Source: Hemileia vastatrix (taxonomy: Eukaryota; Basidiomycota; Pucciniomycetes; Pucciniales; Zaghouaniaceae). Taken from it: a stretch of 64,000 nt of DNA. The notes below the pieces were generated by a model that did no database searches, was not told the DNA's origin, and saw nothing but the letters and a program-made list of their open reading frames with translations. This document shows, one piece after another, positions 31,800 to 42,050 of this stretch. The position numbers and the translations under genes are program-made. The stretch lies in the NCBI GenBank assembly GCA_030280995.1, contig JASXTE010000016.1, positions 19,573,501 to 19,637,500 of the forward strand. Direction: 5' to 3'. The first letter of the stretch is position 1, and each line of letters opens with the position of its first letter.

Positions 31800-32049
31800 C
31801 ACTACACAATATAGGGGGTGGACTTGCTAGCAAGTCCTCAACCTGAACTCAGATGGAACTCAGACTGAACTCAGACTGAATCCATACTGAACTCTACTTG
31901 AACACCCACCTAAAACTGTTCTGCTGAGTGGTGTTCATCCCTGATTGTATGGTTCCTTTATCAATAGCTCAATGTGTGTTCAATCTGTGGTGAGTTTGGG
32001 TCCAAGGTTGCGGACTCGCTAGCAAGTCCGCCCCCGATATTGTGTGGTG
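31800..32049. mobile_element. CACTA-like MITE between protease and RT of copy 2
   Basis: 250 bp, CACTACACAATAT...ATATTGTGTGGTG, duplication TAT (31797-31799, 32050-32052). Inner palindromes at 31820-31837 (perfect) and 32012-32029 (one mismatch). Insert plus duplication is 253 bp, which accounts exactly for the frame change between 31830 and 32050. Confidence 0.95.
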
Positions 32050-32680
32050 TATTGAAGACAATATCTCTACCCGTTTAAAAATGAATATTATTGAAAAGGT
32101 AGTTGAAACACCTAAACATTTTGTAATCTCACCTGTCCTAATTTCTTATGAGAAAGATAAAGCCAGGTTATGTGGTTATTATAGAGCACTAAATACTTAT
32201 ACTGTTGATGATATCTACCCTTTACCTAGAATTAGCTCTATACATGCTACCTTACAGGGTGCTAAATATATCAGCTGTTTGGATGGTAACAAGGGATATC
32301 ACCAGGTACCTGTTGAGAAAAATTCTCAGAAATTTCTGATGATTTCCACTCATATGGGTATTTATAAGTATATTAGGATGCCATTTTGCCCTAAAAATGC
32401 CCCTTCAGTTTTCCAAAAAGTCATGGATAACACATTCCATCAAGAGATAATTGAAGGATGGCTGATGGTTTATATTGATGATATCATTATATTCTCAAAA
32501 ACATTTGAGGACCATCTTAACCACCTGTGTAAAGTATTCCAGAAAATGGATGAAATAAATATGACACTTGCTTTGAAGAAATGTAAATTTGGTTTTCATT
32601 CTTTAAAAGTTCTTGGTCATGTTGTTTCAGGCTTACAGATATTTTTGACAAGAACAAAGTGGCGGCCATACAACAGGTGA
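32050..32680 (+). pseudogene. Reverse transcriptase palm of copy 2
   Basis: EDNISTRLKMNIIEKV, DDIYPLPRISSIHATLQGAK, CLDGNKGYHQVPVEKNSQKF, MPFCPKNAPSVFQKVMD and MVYIDDIIIFSKTF (YIDD intact), then KVLGHVVSGLQIF. A one-base insertion in a T-run near 32642 shifts the frame. Confidence 0.9.
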
Positions 32681-33006
32681 AGGCTCCTACTACAGTGAGA
32701 GAGCTCCAAAGTTTTTTGGGAATGTGTGGATACTATAGACAGTATATTAAGAATTACCAAGTCATAGCTTTACCCCTTACCCAATTAACTAGAAAGGATG
32801 TTGCTTTTGTCTGGAATAGTGAAAGACAAAGAGCCTTTGACACTATGAAACACTGTTTGATGTCAGCACTAATTCTTGCTTTACCTGACTTTAATCAACC
32901 ATTTGTTTTGTACACTGATGCCAGTTTCATTGGTCTTGGTGCTACCCTCCATCAAAAACAAGTGATAAATGATAAAGTTTCAGAAGTAGTAATTTGTTAT
33001 ATTTAA
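32659..33006 (+). pseudogene. RT connection and RNase H start of copy 2
   Basis: AAIQQVKAPTTVRELQSFLG, CGYYRQYIKNYQVIALPLTQ, then RNase H with FVLYTDASFIGLGATLHQ (first catalytic Asp). In-frame TAA at 33004. Confidence 0.85.
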
Positions 33007-34671
33007 AGAACCTTGAGAAATAGTGAATTGAAATATGGTGCTACTCAATTAGAATGTTTAGCTGTAGTGTGGGCTCTAGAAAAGCTTCATTATTACCTAG
33101 ATGACCAGAAATTTGAACTTGTCACTGACTGCAGTGCAATTAAATCCCTTTTAAACTTGAAAACACCCAACAGACATATGTTCAGATGGCAGTTGGCTGT
33201 TCAAGAATACAGAGGGAGAATGACAATTATTCATAGGGCTGGTATTGTTCACTCAAATGTGGATATGTTATCTAGGTTACCTTTACCAAATAATGACTCT
33301 AATCCTGCGTATGATCCTGAGGATGAAATTATTCATATACATTGGATATATGTGGTTGATATGGAGGAAGAGCTATTACAGCTTATTCTAGATTCATATG
33401 ATAAGGACACTGACTTGAAAAAGTTATGCACGATATTAAATGATCCAAAAAATGCTTCAATACAAGCATTAATTAAAACCCTTCCACCAAAGTACCAGAA
33501 GGCTTTGGAAAAAGGTAAATTTTCAATAGATGAAGGATATCTATATTATAGGAGAAAGTTGAGTAATGTAATTGTTATTCCTCCTTCTATGAAAGAAATC
33601 ATCTTGAAAATTTGTCATGATGACATATTAGCTGGACATTTTGATCTTGAAAAAACAATGATCAGAATTAAGAACACTGCTTGGTGGGTTAATATGTCTG
33701 AAGACACAAAATTATATGTTGAGTCTTGTGATTCTTGCCAAAAATCAAAAAGATTAACTGGTAAAAGAGCAGGATTAATGAAACATATTGAACCTCCTGA
33801 TGCACCATGGCAGATAATCAACATGTATTTTGTAACAGGATTACCTATTTCTGGTAAAGACAGTTATAACTCTTTTTGGGTTATTGTGGACAGATTCACA
33901 AAAATGTGTAAATTTATCCCTACCCACAAGGATTTTTCCACTAAAGATTTAGATTTCTTATGGTGGTCTCATATGTTTAATACTGCTGGTTTTCCTAAAG
34001 CCATAATCTCTGACAGAGACCCTAAATTTACTTCTGAATTTTGGATGTCTCTGATGGATGTTTGTGGTTGTGATCTGAAACTTTCTACAGCCCATCACCC
34101 TCAGACTGATGGTTTAGCTGAAAGAATGATTCAGACTTTAGAGGACATGATAAGAAGATATTGTGCCTTTGGCCTTGAGTATAAAGATAATGACAGATTC
34201 ACTCATGATTGGGTTACCTTACTTCCTGGGTTAGAATTTGCTTATAATAGCACTGCTCATTCTGTTACTCAAAGAAAGCCTTTTGAGCTCTGGCTTGGAT
34301 ATGTTCAAAACACTCCTTCCCAAATTCTCAATAACAAAATACCTAAATTGGATATACATCCTGGTGTAAAGTATTTACTTCAAATGCAACAACTTTGCAG
34401 AAATCATGCTCAACAATGTATTGAAAAATCATGTGAATATGAGAAGAAGAGATGGGTCAAATCCCATAAAGAATACACTTTTAAAAAGGGTGATGAAGTG
34501 TTGATTTCTACAGTCCACTTCAACTTACAAGGTAATAACAAATTGAAAGATCCATTTGTTGGTCCATTTGTTGTCAGAAGAATGATTGGAGATAATGCAA
34601 TTGAGATTATTCTGTATTCCCCATATGACAGAGAACATCCTGTTTTTCCAATATCTCTTTTGAAACCTTAA
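33007..34671 (+). pseudogene. RNase H end and integrase of copy 2
   Basis: Same frame after the 33004 stop, 552-codon ORF. RNase H: ELKYGATQLECLAVVWALEK and LVTDCSAIKSLL. Integrase zinc domain: ICHDDILAGHFD ... ESCDSCQKSK (HHCC). Core: FWVIVDRFTKM, ISDRDPKFTSEFW and LAERMIQTLEDM, giving D, D and E. C-terminal GDEVLISTVHFNLQG and PVFPISLLKP end at TAA 34669. All three catalytic residues are present. Confidence 0.9.
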
Positions 34672-34911
34672 ACATCCAATAGTGATTTATTTCCAAAAAG
34701 GAGGGGAAGACCAAAGAAAACCCCAAATGAAATCACTGAAACAGCAGAAATTGAAAAAATTCCAAATGACAGAATAGTCACTGCTGAAAAAGGTACAGAA
34801 TATTTATTGAGATTCAAGAATAAATCATCTGAATATGATTCTTGGATACCTGGGAAGGAGATATCTAATCTTCCTACTCTACTAAAAAAGTATAAAAAGA
34901 AAAAATCATAG
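34672..34911 (+). pseudogene. AT-hook-like linker and chromodomain of copy 2 Pol
   Basis: In frame after the 34669 stop: RRGRPKKTPNEITETAEIEK, then RIVTAEKGTEYLLRFKN and SSEYDSWIPGKEISNL to TAG at 34911. The pattern EIEKI...EYLLRFK...YDSWIP is a chromodomain, which places the family among the chromoviruses and would steer integration to modified chromatin. Confidence 0.75.
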
Positions 34912-34931
34912 CATTTTTTTTTATTGTTTTT

Positions 34932-34945
34932 TTAGAGTGAGGGAG
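34932..34945 (+). promoter_or_regulatory. Polypurine tract of copy 2
   Basis: AGAGTGAGGGAG directly before the 3' LTR; the same tract is found next to the copy 3 3' LTR. Confidence 0.7.
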
Positions 34946-35742
34946 TGTCAGCCAGGCTACTAGACTTACCCGGTAAAATAATTAATTATTTTACTGAGTT
35001 GAAGCCACGCCCTTCTTCTTAATAATAATAATTTATTTATTTACTTAAGTAGTACTTACAATTAACTAAGTTAAGTACAATAAGTAGTATAAATAAATAA
35101 TATAAATAAAATGTCCCTTACAATTTTTACTTCCTAACACCATGCTCAAAAGTATATGTCAAAGGGAATAAAATTAATAATAAATTTATAATATAAAAAC
35201 TTTAAAACAATTATATTACCTCAGTGAGAGATCTGTAATCCCGTGAAAGTAATATAGTTGATTATTTATTGTTTAATAACTGTGACAGTCCAAGGAATTC
35301 AAACTTTGTTGTTAATAAATTTGATGCCCTTGTTGATGTACTAATTTATTACTTTCTTATGTCATTTATGTACTCCTTTTTCTTGTCATTCTTTTCTCTC
35401 ACACTCAAAGTAGACAGTGTAAATTCCTTATATTTTATTCTCTCATATTTTGCCTATAAAAGGCCTCTGATTTTGTGCCTTTCAATCCATTTTTTATCAC
35501 TTACTTTTATTACTACGTATTACAACACAAACTTATATTTTATACTTTATCACATTATTATTTACAATAGCGTAACTCTAATCAATAGACTATAATAATA
35601 TTAAAATTCTACCTCTTTTATTTGAGTAAAAAATCACTTAGATTAAGAAATACCTACCAGTCTTTGAGAGTCCATTTAAAAGCTTTAAAATTCTTGAAAA
35701 AACTCTGTACCAAATCTTCTAGACCAAAAGCGTACCTTGACA
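34946..35742 (+). repeat. 3' LTR of copy 2
   Basis: 797 bp, close match to 26779-27575; followed by AATAC. Confidence 0.95.
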
Positions 35743-36547
35743 AATACTAAAAATAATTCTCTTATTGAAACCTTAATTTTTTTTCAGTTATTATATCTCT
35801 TAACAGGTTAATAAACTTGGTAGAGTAATATAAGTAAACAAAAAACAACAGAATATTTATTTCTTTTATAAAAAAAAATAATAATATAATTAGTAGTTAT
35901 GTAATATAACTGATCAGGGTTCAGGGGATTAACCAATGCATTTATATAGGCAGGGGATCCTCTGAAGCTCCACAAAACAGATCCATGAGAATAAAATGAA
36001 GTAAAATATCAATAAAATAACTATAAAAATAATATAAGGGGAAAAAATAGAACAAATAACAAATTCCAGTAAGTGCCCAAGTTTCCCACCACTTTAATCC
36101 CAAAAACGGGTTTTAAATTTAATTAAAACATTAAGATAAATTGAAACACAACAGTAAACCATTTTGAGATAAAACAAGTTTTATGATATAATGAAAATGG
36201 TAAACAAATTATGTGAAATATCAAGAATTATTCTACTTTAGAAATATGATTAATTTAGTTAGTACAAAACATAAATAGAAATTTTTTCAACTATTTTAAT
36301 ATTGTAATAACTATTTTAAATTAAAAAAATTAATTAATTTAATGAAATAAATAAGCTAAAGTAGAAATTTAATATTTTTTTATCAAATAAGTGTTTTAAA
36401 TTATTTAATATTTTCTGACACAATTAAGGGTTAAAAAAGCGCCCAATAATTATGATTTATAAGGTGTGTAGAATATGATTATATATAATTAAATAGTTAA
36501 ATAGTTTATATTCTTAAAATTATAATATGAAATTTTAATATAATATT

Positions 36548-36746
36548 AGGGGGTATCAAAGTTAGACATCATCCATTTAGAAATAACTTCTTTTTCCACC
36601 AAATAAACCATGATTATTTTTAAAAAAATGCCATATTCTGCCCTAAAAACACCTTTTTACTGAGAATTAATTTCAAGTTTGTGGCTTTCTTTTTGTGTTG
36701 TGAAATACCTTTTAATTAATTACAAATTTCTAACTTTGATACCCCT
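36548..36746. mobile_element. Harbinger-like MITE 1 (199 bp)
   Basis: AGGGGGTATCAAAGTTA ends, duplication ATT (36545-36547, 36747-36749). Absent from the paralogous LTR. Ends nearly match those of the 8.2 kb element. Confidence 0.9.
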
Positions 36747-36775
36747 ATTATATTAATTAATAATTTATAATTATT

Positions 36776-36976
36776 AGGGGGTATCAAAGTTAGAAATCTT
36801 CCATTCAAAAATATCTGTTTTTTCCACCAAATCAACCATGATTATTATTTTAAAATATGCCCTATTGTGCCCCCAAACCACCTTTCTATTGAGAATTAAT
36901 GTCAAGTTTGTGGCTTTCTTTTTGTGTTGTGAAATGCCTTTTAAATAATTACAAATTTTTAACTTTGATACCCCTT
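36776..36976. mobile_element. Harbinger-like MITE 2 (about 201 bp)
   Basis: Same ends and about 85% the same body as MITE 1, duplication ATT. Only about 30 bp from MITE 1 and in the same orientation. Confidence 0.9.
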
Positions 36977-37219
36977 ATTAATACATTAAAAAGTGCTCAT
37001 ATTTTATAGAATATAATGTATTATTTATTTATTTAATTGTATTTACAATTTATATTGTAATAAAATTTATATCACTCTTATTATATATTAGTTATGTAAT
37101 TTTATATTTCAATATAATATTAATTTAAATACATAAATAAAATAAAAACTTGCCCATTTTTATTAAGTCCAATAAAATTTTATAACATTTACTGGAGTCC
37201 TAGTACATCCTGGCTGACA

Positions 37220-38028
37220 TGAACTATCTTTTTTAAAAACAACAGCACTATTTATTATAATAATTATTTTAAACCTCATTTTCCAACACAAAAATTTGAG
37301 ATGAGAACTTAACCAATAAGTGAAGATTGTGAAAAAGGAGAATTTGAGTATTTTAATATTAGTCAGCTGTTCATATAACTGTTTTAGAATTATGGAGTAG
37401 AATGACTGAGTGTGCAGAGCAAGCAATTAAGCTCAATAGTGAGAAAATTTCATATTTAACATTTCATATATCTCAGTTGGAGAAAAGTATTCAGAAATCA
37501 GAGAAAGAAAACTTAGCTCTAACACTAAAGTTTGATTCATTGGAAAATAAATATAGTGATCTCTCAAATAAATCTATTTAGTTAGAAAAAATTTTTGACA
37601 CACATTTATTGAAAAATGAATACATGCACAAACAAATTAGACTGTCTCAGAATTGTTACAAATAAAACTAAAGTAGAAATTGAAACTGTTAATCTAATGA
37701 TTAATCAGAATAATCAAAGGTACAGGCAGAAAAATAATAATCCTTTCATTTGAAAAAAAATCTCAAACACTTTCATTACCACTTAAGGGATAAAATCCTG
37801 GAAAAAGTGTCAAATTTGAAAAAACAAATATAAGTCACAAATATGTACAGGAAGAGATATGTGACCATTTATCTAAAGTAAATGAGTTATTGAATTCAAA
37901 AAGGATAGGTGAAATTAAATACATTCAGAAAATATAACTTAACATTGACCAGTACACAACTTGTGATGGGGAAGCCAGCTCAGATTGGAAAAATTTTATT
38001 CAAAGAATTAACAACCTAAAATTCCGCA
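37220..38028 (+). pseudogene. Gag N-terminal part of copy 4 (continuation)
   Basis: Continues DTPDL of 18128 with LSFLKNNSTIYYNN, then VEWLSV/RMTECAEQAIKLNSEK, ISQLEKSIQKSEKENLALTL and DSLENKYSDLSNKS, the coiled coil of copy 1 Gag, and finally the YTTCDGEASSDWKNF core start near 37960. Homology stops at about 38028. Confidence 0.8.
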
Positions 38029-40330
38029 ATTCATTGTGCTGTAGTAGGGAGAAGCAACCACTCAGTTTAGGTCTTTCCAATTTTGTGGGAAAGAGGCTTA
38101 GATTCAAGCTGTCTTGTCCTCAAAAGAATTGATTGAAGTTGGGGGAGACTTGACTCAATGACAAAGAGTAGTAGGCAGAAGAGTTGCCTCTTTTTTAGGG
38201 AAAGAAACTTTGTTTGTGGTGGCAGGAGAAAATTTAGTACCAGGTGGCACAACCCAGAATGGATCTTCTTCTAAATCCAGAATCATTATTTCAACATGAT
38301 GAGTTGGAGGCATTGAAGCATAAGGATTATTAGATGTATGCTAAGAAGAAGAAAATATTTTTTTAAATCTAAATAAAGTTTTTTTTAATAAAAAGAGTAA
38401 AATAAAGAAAGAAGGGCTTACAGTATAAATTGACTCTTCTGAGAACAATGAATGGTGCATAGTACTCAAAGTGGTGCTAAGAATAGGCAAGGAATGAGGT
38501 TTCTTAGTCTATTTTGGGGAAGGCTTAGGCCTTGTAGCGGTTTTTGAGCAGGGTTCTAGATGGCTAAGTGACTCATTAAACTTGATGTTAAAGCATTAGG
38601 ATCAACAAAGGTAAGAATGGTGGCTAAAGAAGGGGAACCATTTTTGAAAGTATTTTTTTGTGAGTTTTGAGGAAATCACATGACTGAGAAACAAAGAAAG
38701 AATTGTTAGTAATGAAAGAAAGAAAAGAAACAGGAGCTTACAGTGAAGTAGCCACTAAAAAGAAAAAATTTTGAAAAGCAAAATGGAGTAACTTAATTAT
38801 TGATAAAGCATTGAAAGAGCTCAAATCCTGTGAGAGCTATCTTGACTTGGGTGGTGTAGGAATAGGAAAAAGAGAAAAAGTATCCAGTTGTGTTTTTAAG
38901 AATTTTCATTTAGAATTCACCACATTTCTAATAATACTCATTATTACTTGGAGAGAGAGATGAAATTAGTAAAGTAGACAAGAGAAGAGAAACTAGTGAA
39001 GAAAGGTGAATAGAAACAAGTTATGTAGAAAAGAGAAGATGAAGGAATGAGGAAGAGGTTCAAGATATGAACCTGGTTATCTGGCACCTGGAGGCACTCA
39101 TAATTAGAGGGAGACTATGGTACACAGCTTTCAGTAATGCAGAAAATAGTTAATTTTGCAGCAAGCCCAACAAAGGGGTCTCCAAATGTGGAGAAAGCAT
39201 AGACTCTCTGCGCTCATTTTTTAGTGTAATATGAATATATGTACCACAGCAAGTGAAAAATTGGAGGAAGTACATACAAGAATACGCAAAAAGAGAACTG
39301 TATGTATGATCACAAGTAGCACTAATAGCATAGTGTAGATTTATAAAGCAGCTTCAAGGGATGGTACTGGTTTCACCCTAAGATAAGTGTAACAACTCAA
39401 AAGAATTATCCATGGGTATCTGTTGCTGTTAGCATAGAGCTTTTCAAAGAATAGCCAAAAATGGTCCTGGAAAATAAAAGGATCAATGAATGGGAAAATA
39501 TGTATAGCTCAAATATAAGAGAGTAAAGGTAAGAAACTAGAAAAAATAGTTGTCTCTTACTAAGCACTGAGGGTTTCACTATAAATGAACACTCTCACAA
39601 CAACAGAAACTTTAAAAGTAAGCACAGAAGGTGGTATAGCACTTACTATTTAATTTTTGATCTCAGGAAATGTATGGTAGACAATCATAGATTCTAATAG
39701 TAGAACTTTACATAAGACTTTAGGTTCTATTAGTTAGAAACAGGCTGATGCAGGCATTGTACCTAGAATAAGGATATGAATAGTCTACTGTTTGATTTAC
39801 TTAGACCAGCACTAAAATTTTGAAAGGTAGCTAGTAGTAGAATGAAGCATTGGGGAAGGGGACAGATCATAAAGGGTATATAAAAGAGAACACACTCTTT
39901 TATTAAAAAAAGAGGGAGATTAGATAAGAAAAACATATAAAAATAATATTACAGTAGAATAGAAATTCAGAATAAATATTTTAAATACTTTAATTTGTGT
40001 GCATAATGGGTGTACATAGGCAGAAGTATCTTTGTAGAGTTATTTTACTACTACAATAAGTATAGTATTAAAGAGAGAGCTTCAAAAAGGGAGTTACTGA
40101 TGATACTAGTGCTTACTGAGAATAGATCTGGCCAATCAGAAAATTCTTTATATTTAAAATATATTCCAGATGTTCTCTTTTGTCCTATATCATTTTACTT
40201 TTACTTCTCTCACAACACTTATACATTATTACACTGTCTTTAAAATATTACAGTTTCAGGAGCTTCTTTTTATTTATTTTAAAAGGAGAGACAACCCATT
40301 TTGGATTTTTTCTGAATTTCAGTACTATAT
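38029..40330 (+). repeat. Family-C LTR (copy C3)
   Basis: Aligns over its length with 53745-57105 after removing the solo LTR there: ACCACTCAGTTTAGG, GGATCTTCTTCTAAATCCAG, GGGAGACTATGGTACACA, GATTCTAATAG and AACCCATTTTGGA blocks. No coding. Ends are approximate. Confidence 0.65.
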
Positions 40331-40548
40331 AAATCACATTCTACTGTTCAACTGTGATCAAGGGAAAACTCAACATCAGGTGATACAGGTAGGTTTTGAG
40401 GTTTGGTTAAGATCACAATTCCTTTCCACATTATGCCCAAGCACAAAGTTAGATTAAAAGAAAGTGGGCAAATTTTTTATCAAGCCAAAGATATCTGACT
40501 CATAATAAAAATTGTAACTACTGATTTCAATGAGACAAGTTATCAAAG
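40331..40548. other. Short unassigned stretch after C3 LTR
   Basis: Possible family-C leader remnant; no gene seen. Confidence 0.3.
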
Positions 40549-41100
40549 GATGGCCTACGCACAAGGTTGAGGGTGTTCCTGAGTAAGTGAGATTGGAAAA
40601 GATTATTGAAGACTACTTTAAAGCACAGAGGAATACTTCAAGGAAGTGGTTTGAAAATAATTTTAAGACAAATTAATACCTCTTTAAAATAAGTTTGAGA
40701 TGAATAATAATTTAAAGTAACACCAAATACTCAGGTTGGTCTCACAAAGAGTTGAAAACTTAAAAATTAAAAAGGGATTTTAGAAGTTTTAACACTAAGA
40801 AATTAAATTGATTATTTTGAAAGGTAGGAAAAATTAAAAGCCTTATATAAATCTAAATACTATTAAAATGATATTATAATTTAATTTTAAGAAATGTCAA
40901 ATCAAATAAACCCAATTTTATAGATAACTCCTCCTTGCATTGACCACTTAAATAAACCATCCTTATTTGCTTAGAATCTCATGTGTTTTGTGACAGATGC
41001 CTGGGTATAAAACACAAGCTCCATTAAGCATGAGAATTCTCCATTAAACTTATCTTCTTTTTATTTATTTATTCTTGAAAGTTTGAATAGAGTTTTTTTA
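40549..41100 (-). repeat. Fragment of the solo-LTR family (minus strand)
   Basis: The minus strand of 40549-40640 reads CCTCTGTGCTT, then TCAGGAACACCCTCAACC and TTGTGCGTAGG, as at 54770-54840. Further right it decays to AT-rich DNA. Confidence 0.5.
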
Positions 41101-41139
41101 TTAAAAATAATATAATATTGAAATATCTTTTCAAAATGC

Positions 41140-42050
41140 CTGAACATCATGATCCACCTGAAAATCTTCCTCATCTTTAGGCTAATGGCAGGATACCTAC
41201 TTGTCAATTTAAGATAGCTTGTACACCTTGTATAGTTATGGATTTATTTTGTGTAAAAAGCACAGCATACCAATTTTCTTGAAATAGGTGTGAGTTTTGT
41301 TGATGGTGTCAAGAAGCCTGTAAAGAATTAGAGAATAATGAGATTATTGATGTACAATTCACTTCAAACAAATTTTGGTTGAGTTCTAACAATCAGGAAA
41401 TTCTTGAGGAAATCTCTGAGTTTCCTGTCAAAAACAATTCAGTTGTGGATGGTTATGAGGACCCACTAAACAGAAGGAGAGTAAAGAAATATTTTATTGG
41501 GTGTCTAGTCTTGATAATGGGAAGCAAACAATGGCCCTTGAAGATGAGCTTGAAAAATTAGTCAAAGATGGTTTGGATCTGGTAGTAGAAGTAGCTCCTA
41601 CCACTAAACAGAGTTTGAAGTAAGTGATTTAAAATTTTAAAATTGTTTAAATGCAATAGTTAACTGAATCTTTATTTTAGAAGGTAGAAACCAATAAAGA
41701 GTTGCCTGTTGAACCAGAGGTAGATATGGTCTTTGAGCCTTGACCTGAAGTTGAGCAACCAGTTGAAGCAGGTCCATCAAGGGTTCCACTCTCCTTTGAT
41801 GAATCAAACGGGGAGGTTGAATTGAACCAAGTGTAGTCAAAGAAGCCTGGACAGGCTTGTCAAAAAACATTGTGACAAAATTGATGGGATTATCAATGCA
41901 GCTTCATATGATGTAGCTGAGGAATTGTTAGAAATTTGAGAGGTGGTGCCAGTTGGGGAAGAAGAAGTTTTTGAGAAGGATAGAAAGGGGATTCAAAAAG
42001 TGGTGGAGAAAATAAAATATTTTATTTTAAGGAAAATAGAAGAGAAGATA
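41140..42050 (+). pseudogene. Cysteine-rich spliced gene, broken, family unknown
   Basis: ATG at 41136-41140 (MPEHHDPPENLPHL), then a Cys cluster ACTPCIVMDLFCV and NRCEFC-stop-WCQEAC, i.e. C-x2-C-x6-C and C-x2-C-x2-C-x3-C, possibly zinc-binding. A charged region follows (EDPLNRRRVKKYF; after a frameshift MALEDELEKLVKDGLDLVVE). A likely intron 41619-41681 (GTAAGT...TTATTTTAG). The next exon is acidic and Pro-rich (ELPVEPEVDMVFEP, QPVEAGPSRVP). Several stops. I do not recognise the family; the position in front of C1 could make it a captured host gene or part of another element. Confidence 0.4.

Larger units (their letters stand above)
26779..35742 (+). mobile_element. Chromovirus-like Gypsy element, copy 2 (full length, 8964 bp)
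   Basis: Two 797-bp LTRs (26779-27575 and 34946-35742), both TGTCAGCC...TTGACA, flanked by the 5-bp duplication AATAC (26774-26778, 35743-35747). The unfilled site is present at 18338-18342. I count by eye some 20-25 LTR mismatches, so this is the youngest element in the nest. Internal order: primer site, long leader with repeats, ORF1/Gag, PR, RT, RNase H, integrase, chromodomain, polypurine tract. Coding is broken by three in-frame stops in Gag/Pol before the C-terminus, one near it, one frameshift and one MITE. Confidence 0.95.
18129..37219 (-). mobile_element. Chromovirus-like Gypsy element, copy 3, with copy 2 nested in its 5' LTR
   Basis: Minus strand. 3' LTR 18129-19402, degenerate coding region 19430-25557, leader to about 26566, 5' LTR about 26567-37219 split by copy 2. 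Near-duplicate TGACC (18124-18128) and TGAAC (37220-37224) flank it, and the two flanks join into the gag of copy 4. The paired LTRs differ at many positions, so it is clearly older than copy 2. Confidence 0.85.
35743..37219 (-). repeat. 5' LTR of copy 3, proximal part
   Basis: Aligns with 18338-19402 once two Harbinger-like MITEs are left out. Ends GGCTGACA. Confidence 0.8.
7666..38028 (+). mobile_element. Chromovirus-like Gypsy element, copy 4 (degenerate host of nested insertions)
   Basis: Plus-strand relative of copy 1. Pieces in order: 5' LTR (7666-8483, 16686-16938), leader, ORF1/Gag region (17530-18128), Gag continuation (37220-38028). The LTR is split by the Harbinger element and the gag by copy 3 (near-duplicate TGACC/TGAAC at the junctions). 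Joining the flanks of copy 3 restores the alignment with copy 1 around its DTPDLSF segment. The rest is lost: at about 38028 homology stops and family-C LTR sequence begins. Confidence 0.8.
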
